From Alphaproteobacteria bacterium (lineage in GTDB: Bacteria; Pseudomonadota; Alphaproteobacteria; RF32; CAG-239): DNA of 42,823 bases. Position 1 is the stretch's first letter. The number at the start of each line of letters is the position of its first letter. The stretch lies in assembly GCA_017935485.1 (NCBI GenBank), contig JAGBHO010000003.1, positions 1 to 42,823 of the forward strand. Direction: 5' to 3'. Of this stretch, positions 1 through 8,560 are shown piece after piece. The notes beneath the pieces were generated by a model that was given only the letters and a program-made list of their open reading frames with translations, ran no database searches and had not been told where the DNA came from. Both the position numbers and the translations under genes were made by a program.

Positions 1-416
1 GCGCGCGGCCTGTCTTCTTTACATTGTTTGTAATAAGGTTTTCCGTTCGGGCACTGTCCATCAACAAAGGACGGCAAATCACATTTTTCGGTGTTATATC
101 CGTTTTGCTTACACCAAGTTACGGCATCGCATTTAAGATAGTGGTCATCGCGGGAACACTTACCGACTTGCGCCTGATATTGCGGACATTGCCCTGATAA
201 ATAATAGGTATAACCTTTGTTCTCGCAATATTCCGAATCTTCGTTGATATTCATATTGATATCACCGCCACCGGCCAATTTATCATCACCACAATCAGGC
301 AGGAAACAGATACCGCAATAAGCATCGGAAGGCGGGAGGAGAACCGAAAAAGCAGCGGCAACAGCAAAAACTGACACCGCAGAGTTTAGTTTCATGTGTA
401 GCATAGTGTGTTTCAT
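1..416 (-). CDS. Cysteine-rich secreted protein, N-terminal part (runs off the window)
   Basis: This is the N-terminal ~138 residues of a secreted cysteine-rich protein; the rest lies beyond base 1. It starts at the ATG at 416, just after a GGAGGAGACC ribosome site; in-frame ATGs at 404 and 395 are possible starts. A hydrophobic signal peptide (SAVSVFAVAAAFSVLL) is followed by a mature part with many Cys in CxxDC, WC, KC and GYNT-type contexts. It is a close paralogue of the gene at 41028-42218: signal peptide and first ~100 residues are nearly the same, with scattered substitutions. The function is not known. The Cys pattern suggests a disulfide-stabilised extracytoplasmic or surface protein (inference). 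Confidence 0.8.
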   Translation of the reverse strand, partial: MKHTMLHMKLNSAVSVFAVAAAFSVLLPPSDAYCGICFLPDCGDDKLAGGGDINMNINEDSEYCENKGYTYYLSGQCPQYQAQVGKCSRDDHYLKCDAVTWCKQNGYNTEKCDLPSFVDGQCPNGKPYYKQCKEDRPR

Positions 417-554
417 TTTCGGTCTCCTCCCAAAGCAAACGTGCTTTACCCGGTCGGCTGTCAACGCCGTGCCAAAGCTGTCACGTTGTTCTTTCTTTTC
501 TGTGACACATAGCGTGCCCAGAATGGTTAATAAAAATTCTTTCCTTGTTGTCAT

Positions 555-765
555 TCAAAGCACGTTCTTCGTCATATTTCAGTCGAAGCAACGCGGTCTC
601 TGAATCACGGCGCTGGCAACTCGCCGCGCACCTGCCGTGCAGGTCATTCTCGGGCTTGACCCGAGAATCCATCTCACAACCGGCACGTTGCTTATTTCTT
701 TATGGATTGCCGGATCGAAGTTCGGCAATGACATTGTTAATACTATACCACAAGAAAATACAAGA
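555..765. repeat. Dispersed palindromic repeat, copy 1
   Basis: This non-coding element contains two palindromes, ttctcgggcttgacccgagaa near 647-667 and attgccggatcgaagttcggcaat near 704-728. They are preceded by a stretch containing 'agcaacgcggtctctga' and 'cctgccgtgcaggt'. Copies lie at about 36699-36924 (parts in another order) and 42245-42460. Similar elements are common between genes in alphaproteobacteria. The remainder of 417-1013 shows no convincing gene; the open frames there are low-complexity shadows. Confidence 0.75.
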
Positions 766-949
766 GTCAATATGTAATGAAAAGTTGGGTGAGGATTTTG
801 GCTATGAGAACGGGAAAAAGAGAGAAATTTGGCTAATCAGAGAGGCTGGTGGGGAAGAGGAAAAGGAATGAGGCGGGTGGAAAAAAAGGCGGGAAGGGTG
901 AAGGAGAAATGGGGATGAAGCGGATATTGGTGTTACAGCACAAACCAAT

Positions 950-970
950 CGCCGCCGAATATCGGCGGCG
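950..970 (-). terminator. GC-rich hairpin downstream of the porin gene
   Basis: A perfect 9-bp stem (cgccgccga / tcggcggcg) with a 3-nt loop lies ~45 nt past the stop of the OprB-type gene. The U-tract on the minus strand is weak (attggtttg), so termination is likely but not certain. Confidence 0.5.
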
Positions 971-1013
971 GGTCTCAGGGCGCCGTACAAGCTGATTGCT
1001 GCCGCCGCACGGC

Positions 1014-2285
1014 CTAGAAGAAGACAGCGGCACGCAATGAAACAACCGTGTCATAATCAGACTTGGGGTTGAGCGCCGGTTTGATGTAAAACTGCACGTC
1101 CGGCGTGATTGTTGCCCATTTTGAGATTCCCCATGCCCAGTAGGCTTCCAATACGGTCTCGTTCGGACGGGCGGAAGCGTCTCCGGCACCGGTCTTGTCA
1201 ATTTTGTTATAAGCCGCGGCAAATCCGATCTGATCCAGCGGGTTGCGGTCAAGCGGATCATTGTAAACCGTACCGAGAACAAAAGAAAGCTCTGCGAAAG
1301 CCGTACTGCCGGAAACGCCGTTCAAACGGGAGAAAACGGCCCATTTTTCACCGATGTTCTGCGAGGCGTTTAATGACCAGCCGTTTGTTGTCTGCGGCTG
1401 CTCTTTTACGGCCGGCTGATTATAAACCATAACAGAATATTGTCCGCTGCCCAGCCCTTTGATCGTCGGCGTATAAGACAAAGAGGCAAAAGTCGTGTAG
1501 TGCTCTTCATTCAAATGATTGACCCGTACGCTGATGCCGTCAATATTTGTGGCATCCTGAGCACCGAAAGTCAAAGACCATTCGTCATTTGGCGCAATCT
1601 GGGCAAACATGCCGACGCCGGACGTGGAGTAGGTCGAGGTGGCGTTTTGCGATAAAGAATAGTTGATGAAGTTGACCTGCTGGTTGGAGGCATAAGCCGT
1701 ACCGTCAAAGTTGTACAACGGAAACTGACCGGCGCCGAGTGTCAGCCAATTCCATTTTCCGCCAAGTTGGTAAGAATAATAGAGTTCGTCAAAAGCGTTT
1801 GAAGATGAGGTGTAATCGTTGATAGAGGAGGCGACGCCGATGTTGTTTCCGATTCTTTCGGCGCTTGAGCCGCCGTAGCGGGCAATGTTATAAGCAAAAT
1901 TCAGCGTTCCTGTACCATATTCGTTTTGAAAAGTTGTCCAGGTAAAAGACGGATAAATTATGGTTTGATAGGCCGTTTTTTTGCCGTTCGGCGCCCCGCG
2001 CTGAGCCATATAAGAAATATCAACCGAGTAATCAAAGCCATAGTCTTTGCTGAGACGGTTTTTAAAATCGGTATAATCCTGCCCCAAATCCGTAAAGTTA
2101 TGATTGCGGCGGATATGGCCTGCTGCGGCACGCTGCTTGGCGGATTTCGGACGATGAACATTGGTTGCGGCAGTGCTTTCATCATCAGGCGAAACGTCCG
2201 CGACACTGGCCTGAACATTTGCCGCTGAAAAAAGCAGGGCGCAGGAAAAAACTGACGTCAAATAGCCGATTTTATGTGTAATCAT
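1014..2285 (-). CDS. OprB-family carbohydrate-selective porin
   Basis: This is an outer-membrane beta-barrel of 423 residues, resembling the carbohydrate-selective porin OprB family, which lets sugars diffuse across the outer membrane. A signal peptide (about residues 1-26, ending NVQA) precedes a Ser/Thr/Lys-rich segment. Alternating aromatic/polar beta strands follow, including typical 'LYYSYQLGGKWNWLTLGAGQF' and 'ETVLEAYWAWGISKWATITPDVQ' regions. The chain ends in Phe (RAAVFF), the usual BAM recognition signal. The start is supported by AAGGAT upstream of the ATG at 2285. It is monocistronic. The substrate cannot be read from sequence. Confidence 0.85.
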   Translation of the reverse strand: MITHKIGYLTSVFSCALLFSAANVQASVADVSPDDESTAATNVHRPKSAKQRAAAGHIRRNHNFTDLGQDYTDFKNRLSKDYGFDYSVDISYMAQRGAPNGKKTAYQTIIYPSFTWTTFQNEYGTGTLNFAYNIARYGGSSAERIGNNIGVASSINDYTSSSNAFDELYYSYQLGGKWNWLTLGAGQFPLYNFDGTAYASNQQVNFINYSLSQNATSTYSTSGVGMFAQIAPNDEWSLTFGAQDATNIDGISVRVNHLNEEHYTTFASLSYTPTIKGLGSGQYSVMVYNQPAVKEQPQTTNGWSLNASQNIGEKWAVFSRLNGVSGSTAFAELSFVLGTVYNDPLDRNPLDQIGFAAAYNKIDKTGAGDASARPNETVLEAYWAWGISKWATITPDVQFYIKPALNPKSDYDTVVSLRAAVFF

Positions 2286-2367
2286 TTTTCAATCCTTGTC
2301 TGAAAAGTTAAATTTGAAAAAGTATATATAAGCAAAAAATGATAATTAAAGGCCCGAGAGAAAAATA

Positions 2368-2395
2368 TTGACAAAAACGGCCGCTGCGCTATACT
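2368..2395 (+). promoter_or_regulatory. Sigma-70-type promoter for the 2449 gene
   Basis: TTGACA (2368-2373), 16-nt spacer, TATACT (2390-2395). It lies ~50 nt upstream of the ATG at 2449 and points at that gene. Confidence 0.7.
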
Positions 2396-2448
2396 TACCA
2401 AAGTTTCGAGAATTATTAACAAAAATTATTAACTAAAAACAATGTATC

Positions 2449-2886
2449 ATGAAAGAACTTGTTTTATGTGCTGAAACAGCAACTGATATTAAAAAAGAGA
2501 TGTTGGATTTTATTGACAGTTTTGGCGTTCCCAAAACAAAAGTCGTTTGCCCGCCGCGTTTGGTTTATTTTTATCATGACAGAGAACGCAAAAACGTGTG
2601 GGCAATGACATTAAAAGACAAAGAACGCCGGTCATATCATGTTTTTCTTTATATTGACGGCGGCGTAATGACAATTGAGGTCGGCTTTTTCCGGTTTGTT
2701 CCGATTCCCGCAGGCACAACGCTTTCGAACGGAATAACCGGCGTGCGTTATAATGAGAACGGAGAACTGGAGCAAGTCTTGTATTGTTATCGCAAAAAAC
2801 GCTCTTCCGTTAAGTCTGAAAATGACTATTACGGCATGGAAGCGGATAGTGCGGAATATAAAGATAAAGTTGCTGAAACAGCCTGA
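2449..2886 (+). CDS. Hypothetical protein, 145 aa
   Basis: I do not recognise this family. The protein is soluble-looking, with no signal peptide or membrane segment. The centre is beta-rich (YHVFLYIDGGVMTIEVGFFRF, with a following GITGVRYNENGELEQVLYCY) and the tail is charged. It has its own promoter (TTGACA/TATACT) and ends at a bidirectional hairpin shared with the convergent bamE gene, so it is probably transcribed alone. Codon use resembles the neighbouring housekeeping genes, which supports it being real. Confidence 0.7.
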   Translation: MKELVLCAETATDIKKEMLDFIDSFGVPKTKVVCPPRLVYFYHDRERKNVWAMTLKDKERRSYHVFLYIDGGVMTIEVGFFRFVPIPAGTTLSNGITGVRYNENGELEQVLYCYRKKRSSVKSENDYYGMEADSAEYKDKVAETA

Positions 2887-2901
2887 TTCTTTCAAAAAAA
2901 T

Positions 2902-2931
2902 AAAAAGCCTTGGATTAACCAAGGCTTTTTT
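2902..2931. terminator. Bidirectional rho-independent terminator
   Basis: Stem aaaagccttgg / ccaaggctttt with loop attaac, flanked by A and T runs. It sits between the convergent 2449 gene and bamE and can serve both. Confidence 0.85.
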
Positions 2932-2932
2932 C

Positions 2933-3391
2933 TTACATATTGTTGCGGTTTTTGGTCGAGAACGGCATGTATTGCCCGACTCCGCCGAAATATTTTTCAA
3001 AAAATCCCGGTTCCTGTCCGGGAGTCAACGTTGCATCGCTGCTGACGGCAACCTCCGTGCCTTCTTTCTTGTCAAGACGGTCAATATCTGCAACCTGATC
3101 ATATTTGTCAAATTTCACGGTTAAGACATCTCGTGAAATTTCGGTCGGCTTAAAAAATGCTACCTGTTTGACTTCGGAAGACATGTAAATCCATGTGTTT
3201 TTATCAAGTGAAACCACGGAAGAGGGAGCGCCGAGCAGGCTTAAGACCTCTTCTTTGCTTTGACCTGTTTTAAGCTGGGAGATTCGGTCGTTTGTCGGCA
3301 TGTTTCCGTTATGCGATACAAACACATCGCTGGAGCAGGAACACAACATTGCCGCGGTTAACATGCTGAAAAGTATTTTGTTTGTTGACAT
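2933..3391 (-). CDS. bamE: Outer membrane assembly lipoprotein BamE (SmpA/OmlA family)
   Basis: BamE is an outer-membrane lipoprotein of the BAM complex that inserts beta-barrel proteins. A lipoprotein signal ends in a lipobox LCSC at about residues 17-20. The SmpA/OmlA core follows: 'RISQLKTGQSKEEVLSLLG' (typical G-x-[ST]-KEEV-x-x-LLG-x-P motif), then SxVxSLDKNTWIYMSSE and 'LTVKFDKYDQVADI'. The length (152 aa) is normal for alphaproteobacteria. It is divergent from yceD across a 62-bp intergenic region, the common arrangement next to yceD-rpmF-plsX-fabH-ihfA in this class. Confidence 0.9.
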   Translation of the reverse strand: MSTNKILFSMLTAAMLCSCSSDVFVSHNGNMPTNDRISQLKTGQSKEEVLSLLGAPSSVVSLDKNTWIYMSSEVKQVAFFKPTEISRDVLTVKFDKYDQVADIDRLDKKEGTEVAVSSDATLTPGQEPGFFEKYFGGVGQYMPFSTKNRNNM

Positions 3392-3453
3392 CTGAAAATC
3401 CTTGACGTTAATATCACAACAGTTTTTCCATATATAACATAAGGAAACAATTT

Positions 3454-3972
3454 ATGCAAAATCTTTTTTCTTATCCAATAGAAGTAGACGGATTGTCCGC
3501 TTCGGTAAAAAAATATCGGATAGAAGCCTCCTCTAAAGATTTAGTCTATCTGACGGAGGTTTTAAAGGTGCCGGCGGTAAAATCCTGCACTGCGGAAATT
3601 TTTCTGAAGCACAATCACCGTGAACACACATTAAACGTGACCGGAACGGTAAAGGCTGAACTCGAGCTGACCAGTGTTATCAGTCTGGAAAACTTTGACA
3701 AGCTTTATGAAGGCGAGTTTGCACTGCATTATGATACCAAGGCCACTTATAAGGACATTCGCGACATGGAACCGGAATTTGACGACGATGTGCCAGATAT
3801 TGTTGAAGACGGCAAAATCGATCTGGGGGATATTGTGATTGAGCAGGTTGCCCTGATGATTGACGACTACCCGCGCAAAGACGGCGAAGTCTTTTCTTTT
3901 GAATCCGAGTTTGATGCTGAAACGACCGAGGCGATGAATCCGTTCAATGTTCTAAAAAAATTAAAGAAATGA
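3454..3972 (+). CDS. YceD / DUF177 family protein
   Basis: This 172-aa DUF177 protein is encoded upstream of rpmF, as in most bacteria. The family (YceD; plastid homologues affect 23S rRNA accumulation) is linked with ribosome or rRNA metabolism, but its biochemical role is not settled. The sequence shows the typical acidic tail segment: 'DIVEDGKIDLGDIVIEQVALMIDDYPRKDGE', with the conserved D-L-x-x-[IL]-V-x-E-Q-x-x-L pattern, at about residues 115-145. It lacks the CxxC of gamma-proteobacterial members, which is usual in alphaproteobacteria. The SD AAGGAAA precedes the ATG. Confidence 0.85.
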   Translation: MQNLFSYPIEVDGLSASVKKYRIEASSKDLVYLTEVLKVPAVKSCTAEIFLKHNHREHTLNVTGTVKAELELTSVISLENFDKLYEGEFALHYDTKATYKDIRDMEPEFDDDVPDIVEDGKIDLGDIVIEQVALMIDDYPRKDGEVFSFESEFDAETTEAMNPFNVLKKLKK

Positions 3973-4120
3973 CAATTTTGTGCTTGCAAAATGCAAAAAT
4001 ATTGGCTAAAAGGATTTCAAGAATTTCTAAACCTCATTAATTTAGTTGCATTTAAAAACTAAATGGTTTATTAATGGCTTTGAAAAAAGTGTAAATAACA
4101 ATTAATTAGAGTATGAGAAA

Positions 4121-4309
4121 ATGGCTACACCTAAAAAGAAAACTACTCCTTCCCGCCGCAATATGCGTCGTTCTCACGATGCGTTGAAGGCAAATTCCTA
4201 TCAGGAATGCCCGAACTGCGGAGAGCTGAAGAGACCGCATAACGTATGCGCTTCCTGCGGATACTATGATGGTAAAGAAGTTGTTGCAAAGAAAGCTACA
4301 GCTGAATAA
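4121..4309 (+). CDS. rpmF: 50S ribosomal protein L32
   Basis: Ribosomal protein L32 of the large subunit, 62 aa. It begins with the canonical [20 protein letters not shown] basic segment and carries a zinc ribbon, [20 protein letters not shown] (two CxxC pairs). It is followed after 18 bp by plsX, the conserved rpmF-plsX pairing that ties ribosome synthesis to membrane lipid synthesis. The 148-bp gap after yceD is AT-rich and probably carries a separate promoter. Confidence 0.97.
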   Translation: MATPKKKTTPSRRNMRRSHDALKANSYQECPNCGELKRPHNVCASCGYYDGKEVVAKKATAE

Positions 4310-4327
4310 TTATAAAATTTATAATAT

Positions 4328-5395
4328 ATGGAGCAGATATTGTCTAATACGAATAATCTGGTCATATCAATCGATGCAATGGGGGGAGATAATTCCCCCA
4401 GAGTCGTAATTGAGGGGCTTGCTCTGGCCGTAAAAAAAAATCCCGATGCCAAATTTTTGCTGTTTGGCGATAAGGATAAAATCTCAGCCCATCTGAAAAA
4501 TTATCCGTTATTGCAGGAAGTTTGCGAGATTCGCCATTCTGACGAAGTCGTGAGCAATGATGACAAGCCTTCACAGGTTATTCGCAACCGCAATACCAGC
4601 ATGCACATGGCCATAGACGCCGTCAAAAACGGTGAGGCTCAGGCCGTTGTGTCTGCCGGCAATACCGGCGCTTTGATGGCAATCTCCAAACTGGTGCTCC
4701 GTACAATCCAAAAAATTCATCGTCCGGCAATCGTCAGCATTATGCCTCACCAGTTTGGCAAATATGTGATGCTTGATTTGGGAGCAAATACCGAATGCGA
4801 TGCCCTGAATTTGGCTGAATTTGCCTTAATGGGAGACATTCTGGCCCGCCATGCTCTCGGACTGGCGCGTCCCCGTGTCGCACTGTTGAATATCGGTGCC
4901 GAAGAAATGAAAGGCAAGGAAGAGATTCGTCAGGCTGCGCATTTGATTAAAACATCCCGTCTTGATATTGATTTTATCGGTTATATTGAGCCGCACGAAA
5001 TTCCCAACGGTGTGGCGGATGTTATTGTGGCGGACGGTTTTACGGGCAATATTGCGCTCAAGTCAATTGAGGGAACGGCTCGTCTGGTCTTGCGTCTGAT
5101 GAAAAATTCGGTCAGACAGTCCTGGCTGGCCAAACTGGGAATGCCTTTCATGCTCGGTGCAATGCTCAAACTCAAAAAGACCATGGATCCGCGCTTGTAT
5201 AACGGAGCCATGTTTGTCGGCTTGAACGGCTTGTCTGTCAAGAGCCACGGCGGAACGGACGCTTTGGGCTATTCCGTAGCTGTCGGCAATGCTATTTCTC
5301 TGGTGCGCCAGAATTTTGTGGCAACCATCAGGACAGAACTTGAAAAAGTTGATTTGGACGAACTTTCACAGGAAATTATCTATGACGCTTATTAG
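4328..5395 (+). CDS. plsX: Phosphate acyltransferase PlsX
   Basis: PlsX makes acyl-phosphate from acyl-ACP and phosphate for the PlsY step of phospholipid synthesis; it is a peripheral membrane enzyme. It has the N-terminal signature ISIDAMGGDNSP, then 'VSAGNTGALMA', 'LDLGANTECD', 'GADGFTGN-like' VADGFTGNIALK and 'SHGGTDALGY'. Length (355 aa) is normal. The ATG at 4328 has no clear ribosome site. The TTG at 4340 is preceded by GGAG at a good distance, so a start four codons later is possible. The 3' end overlaps fabH by 14 nt. Confidence 0.96.
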   Translation: MEQILSNTNNLVISIDAMGGDNSPRVVIEGLALAVKKNPDAKFLLFGDKDKISAHLKNYPLLQEVCEIRHSDEVVSNDDKPSQVIRNRNTSMHMAIDAVKNGEAQAVVSAGNTGALMAISKLVLRTIQKIHRPAIVSIMPHQFGKYVMLDLGANTECDALNLAEFALMGDILARHALGLARPRVALLNIGAEEMKGKEEIRQAAHLIKTSRLDIDFIGYIEPHEIPNGVADVIVADGFTGNIALKSIEGTARLVLRLMKNSVRQSWLAKLGMPFMLGAMLKLKKTMDPRLYNGAMFVGLNGLSVKSHGGTDALGYSVAVGNAISLVRQNFVATIRTELEKVDLDELSQEIIYDAY

Positions 5396-6359
5396 ATCTG
5401 AAATTATCGGCCACGGACATTATCTTCCGGCCAAAGTTTTAACCAATGACGACCTTTCCAAAATGGTAGAAACCAATGACGAATGGATCAGCACGCGGAC
5501 CGGCATCAAACAACGTCATATCGTAACTGATGAACTGACATCGGATATGGCTGTGGCCGCCGCCCGCAAAGCAATCGATTCCGCCGGCATTTCTGTTGAA
5601 GATGTTGAGCTTGTGATTTGCGCAACGGTTACGCCGGACAATACCACACCGGCCGTATCGGCTAAAATCGGCGGCAAACTCGGTGTAAAATCCGGCACGC
5701 CTACTTTTGATATTTCTGCTGCCTGCTCGGGTTTTGTTTATGCGCTGACAATGGCAGATAATATGATTCGTCTCGGTCAGGTCAAATGCGCCGTTGTCAT
5801 CGGAGCAGAGAGCCTTTCTAAAATTGTGGACTGGACGGACAGAAACACTTGCGTCCTGTTCGGTGACGGCGCCGGAGCCGTTGTTCTGCGTGCATGTGAA
5901 GGAAACGGAGATAAGACCGATACCGGCATTCTGTCTACCCGCATTTATTCGGACGGCAGCCATTATGAAAGTTTGAAGTCTACCGGCGGGGTTTCTTCCA
6001 CGCAAACGGCCGGTTTTATTTACATGGACGGCAAAGAAGTTTTCAAATATGCCATCAATTCTTTGAGCCAGGCTGCGGAAGATGTTATGGCCGATGCCGG
6101 CGTAAAGGCGGAAGATATTGATTTGTTGATTCCGCATCAGGCCAATATTCGTATTATCAACGGTGTCGGGCAAAAACTCGGCCTGCCGGAAGAAAAAGTT
6201 GTTGTCACCGTCAATAATCACGGTAATACCTCGGCAGCTTCCATTCCTCTGGCAATTTCAGAAAGTTTTGAAAGCGGCAAAATCAAAAAGGGCGATTTGG
6301 TCGTATTGACAGCCATGGGTGCCGGATTTACTTGGGGCGGCGCGTTAATCAGATTTTAA
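5382..6359 (+). CDS. fabH: 3-oxoacyl-ACP synthase III
   Basis: FabH (KAS III) condenses acetyl-CoA with malonyl-ACP to start type II fatty acid synthesis. The ATG at 5382 is chosen because the protein then begins MTLIRSEIIGHGHYLPAKVLTN like other FabH proteins, and AGGAAA lies upstream; the open frame extends 31 codons further but that part only overlaps plsX. Catalytic triad motifs: Cys in DISAACSGFVYAL (~residue 113), His in PHQANIRI (~252), Asn in NNHGNTSAASI (~282). Length is 325 aa. It is translationally coupled to plsX by the 14-nt overlap. Confidence 0.96.
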   Translation: MTLIRSEIIGHGHYLPAKVLTNDDLSKMVETNDEWISTRTGIKQRHIVTDELTSDMAVAAARKAIDSAGISVEDVELVICATVTPDNTTPAVSAKIGGKLGVKSGTPTFDISAACSGFVYALTMADNMIRLGQVKCAVVIGAESLSKIVDWTDRNTCVLFGDGAGAVVLRACEGNGDKTDTGILSTRIYSDGSHYESLKSTGGVSSTQTAGFIYMDGKEVFKYAINSLSQAAEDVMADAGVKAEDIDLLIPHQANIRIINGVGQKLGLPEEKVVVTVNNHGNTSAASIPLAISESFESGKIKKGDLVVLTAMGAGFTWGGALIRF

Positions 6360-6479
6360 AAAACGGTTTTTTCTGTTTATTAAATTGCTGATTCGGCTTG
6401 TCATCAGGAATAAATTACGCTAAATATTTCATGCAAAAGAAAAGATATAGTATAAAGAATAAAATTGAAGGAATTTGAG

Positions 6480-6764
6480 ATGAAAACAATTACTCGTGCA
6501 GATGTTGCTGAGACTATTTATGAAGAAATCGGTCTTTCCAGAAAAGACTCTAATGAAATTTTGGATATGGTTTTGGATGAAATCGTACAAGAGCTGGCTC
6601 GCGGCAATGACGTAAAATTGTCTTCTTTCGGCACATTTTCTTTGCGTGACAAAAAAGCGCGCTCCGGCCGCAATCCCAAAACCGGCGTTGAAGCTGTCAT
6701 TAGTTCCCGCCGCGTAATTTCTTTCAAACCCTCTCAGACGATGAGAAAAATTATCAACGCCTGA
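6480..6764 (+). CDS. ihfA: Integration host factor subunit alpha
   Basis: This is the IHF alpha subunit, a DNA-bending nucleoid protein that acts as a heterodimer with IhfB. The 94-aa chain starts MKTITRADVAETIYEEIGLS and contains the HU/IHF signature 'VKLSSFGTFSLRDKKARSGRNPKTG' with the intercalating Pro in RNPKTG. 'RRVISFKPSQTMRKII' follows. The ATG at 6480 with AAGGA upstream is preferred over a TTG at 6465. Its place between fabH and merR, rather than beside pheT, is typical of alphaproteobacterial ihfA. Confidence 0.93.
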   Translation: MKTITRADVAETIYEEIGLSRKDSNEILDMVLDEIVQELARGNDVKLSSFGTFSLRDKKARSGRNPKTGVEAVISSRRVISFKPSQTMRKIINA

Positions 6765-6780
6765 TTTTTAAGGAAAACAA

Positions 6781-7188
6781 ATGGTTGTCAACAAAAGTAA
6801 ATCTGCTTTCAGAACAATTGCAGAAGTTGCTGAAGAACTCGGTGTGGCAACCCATGTCTTGCGTTTCTGGGAAACAAAATTTTCACAGATTAAGCCGATG
6901 AAAAGAAGCGGCGGACGCCGTTATTATCGTCCGGATGATGTGGAATTGGTCAAAACAATCAAAGAATATCTCTATGACAAGCGCTATACGATTGAGGGCG
7001 TACAAAAACTCTTCAAAGAAAAAGGCGCCAAAAAACTGGTTGGTGAAGAAATTCAAAAAGACTTTTTTGAAGACGTCGATAAAACTGCACTTGACGATAA
7101 CTGCCGCGCCCTTGTCAGCGGTCTGGTTACTGAACTGAAAGAAATTAGAGCAGAAATGCAGAAAACGCTTGAAATTGCAACGGAATAA
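6781..7188 (+). CDS. MerR-family transcriptional regulator
   Basis: This is a cytoplasmic DNA-binding regulator of 135 aa. The N-terminal winged helix is clear: '[57 protein letters not shown]' (residues ~10-65), with the MerR signature LRFWE...GxRYYxxxDV. '[10 protein letters not shown]' and a helical C-terminus without metal-binding Cys follow. It is the usual partner downstream of ihfA in alphaproteobacteria. The start has AAGGAAAA 5 nt upstream and lies 16 bp after ihfA, so the two are probably co-transcribed and end at the terminator at 7207. Confidence 0.92.
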   Translation: MVVNKSKSAFRTIAEVAEELGVATHVLRFWETKFSQIKPMKRSGGRRYYRPDDVELVKTIKEYLYDKRYTIEGVQKLFKEKGAKKLVGEEIQKDFFEDVDKTALDDNCRALVSGLVTELKEIRAEMQKTLEIATE

Positions 7189-7206
7189 AATCCCAATTTA
7201 ATGCCG

Positions 7207-7241
7207 AATATCGCTCCGATAATAAGAGCGGTATTTTTTTT
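7207..7241 (+). terminator. Rho-independent terminator after merR
   Basis: A 10-bp stem aatatcgctc / gagcggtatt (one G-U pair), loop cgataataa-type, then an unbroken T tract. It ends the yceD-to-merR gene set. Confidence 0.85.
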
Positions 7242-7257
7242 CTGATAATTTTATAAA

Positions 7258-7286
7258 TTGACAAAATCGTCTATATATGCTATTTT
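7258..7286 (+). promoter_or_regulatory. Putative sigma-70 promoter for the 7332 gene
   Basis: TTGACA (7258-7263), 17-nt spacer, TATTTT (7281-7286); an overlapping TATGCT is an alternative -10. It lies 45 nt upstream of the next start codon. Confidence 0.55.
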
Positions 7287-7331
7287 TGACGATGATAATA
7301 TATTATTGTTAAACTATAAAAATTTTTATCT

Positions 7332-8501
7332 ATGATAAGAGTAGAGAGAAAAAATGCTTGGACAGGGCGTGTGGAGATTGCTTTCAATTATAACTTGAAA
7401 GTGTTATTGGCAATTTTAGCGCTTATTATTGCCGTTTTGCTGGGATACGGATTGTTCTGTTTACTGTCTTGGAGCTGGAATAACGCGGTTGTTCCAACAT
7501 CTTCATGGATTTGGAACTCAGTTCTTGTCCCGACAGCAGCTTGGCTGTGGAAATCGCTTTGGTGGATTTTGGGAATATTGTTGGGCGGTTTGCTGTTATG
7601 GTGGGCTTGGACTAAAAATATTTTCCGCAATCTGGGTGAGAAAGTAAAAAACAATCCAAAGACATTAAAAGCGGTTTTGCTTGTATTGTTAGGATTGGCA
7701 GTTTTACTTTGCGTCATAATACTGTGGCCCAATCCCAAACCGGTGTCTCCTGTCATGCGAAAAACAACCAATAAAGTAATGATTATGCTTCCTCGTACTG
7801 CTATTGCAAGGGCCTATCTCGACAAAGAAGAAAATTTGCTGGGTTGCAAATATATCTTTGGCGAAAAAGCTAAAAGCTATATGGAGAACAGAGAAAATAA
7901 TCTCACCACCTTTAAAGTCGTTTCCGAAGCCTCATGGATACCGGAAGTCGATGCGCTTTTGGCACCCGAGGTCAAAGGAACTTTATCGGATGATGAGATT
8001 GCAGTCATTACGCTGGTGGCAATGCGCAACGGTTACTATGGTTTTAAAGAATCTGACTTTTTGAAAGTTCTCAATAAAGAAGGATTTGATAAAGCCGTGG
8101 ATGCCATCAAGTTACACCGAGCTGATGGAGCATCTCGAAAGCTTAAGGATGAAGGCAAGATTTATACTTGGATGTTATGGGCATTAGGCAAAGGTTATGT
8201 CACCTTTGAAGAGCTGTGGAATTCGCCGACTTGGGCGTATCTGAAACTCAATGCCGATGAGCTATATCAAAAAGATAAAAGAGTCTTCAAATCCGAGTTT
8301 AAAGAAATTATTCTTGGCAAGGGATGTAACAACCAGCTTGTCAGAAATTTCAATTTCTTTGAGGGGCGCGATATGATTGAAGAAACCACAACAGAAAACG
8401 TGATTTCTTCAGAAGCAGAAAACAGCTTGTGGAATAAAATCTGCAGCATTGTTTATCCTGCCAAAAAATGGCTGCATAGCTTGTTTGGTGTTGAGGTATA
8501 A
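7332..8501 (+). CDS. Membrane protein of unknown function, 389 aa
   Basis: I do not recognise the family. Three hydrophobic segments occupy the N-terminal third (about residues 28-47, 75-93 and 112-132). Between the first two is a Trp-rich tandem repeat, 'WSWNNAVVPTSSWIW' and 'WNSVLVPTAAWLW'. The C-terminal ~240 residues are soluble and mixed alpha/beta, with 'TKGTLSDDEIAVITLVAMRNGYYGF'-like and lysine-rich stretches and no catalytic motif that I can name. It has its own promoter and a strong terminator, so it is probably monocistronic. No ribosome site is evident before the ATG. Confidence 0.75.
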   Translation: MIRVERKNAWTGRVEIAFNYNLKVLLAILALIIAVLLGYGLFCLLSWSWNNAVVPTSSWIWNSVLVPTAAWLWKSLWWILGILLGGLLLWWAWTKNIFRNLGEKVKNNPKTLKAVLLVLLGLAVLLCVIILWPNPKPVSPVMRKTTNKVMIMLPRTAIARAYLDKEENLLGCKYIFGEKAKSYMENRENNLTTFKVVSEASWIPEVDALLAPEVKGTLSDDEIAVITLVAMRNGYYGFKESDFLKVLNKEGFDKAVDAIKLHRADGASRKLKDEGKIYTWMLWALGKGYVTFEELWNSPTWAYLKLNADELYQKDKRVFKSEFKEIILGKGCNNQLVRNFNFFEGRDMIEETTTENVISSEAENSLWNKICSIVYPAKKWLHSLFGVEV

Positions 8502-8516
8502 GCCATGAACTCTCTA

Positions 8517-8556
8517 AAAAATCCCTTTTGCTAAAATTGCAAAAGGGATTTTTTGT
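8517..8556. terminator. Strong bidirectional terminator
   Basis: Stem aatcccttttgc / gcaaaagggatt with a 7-nt loop, A-rich on the left and TTTTTT on the right. It lies between the convergent 7332 gene and the glycosylase gene. Confidence 0.9.
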
Positions 8557-8560
8557 TTTA

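Noticed and set aside
5439..6221. Long minus-strand open frame (260 aa) opposite fabH
   Set aside because: It lies fully within fabH, a certain gene, and its composition is that of a reverse-strand shadow.
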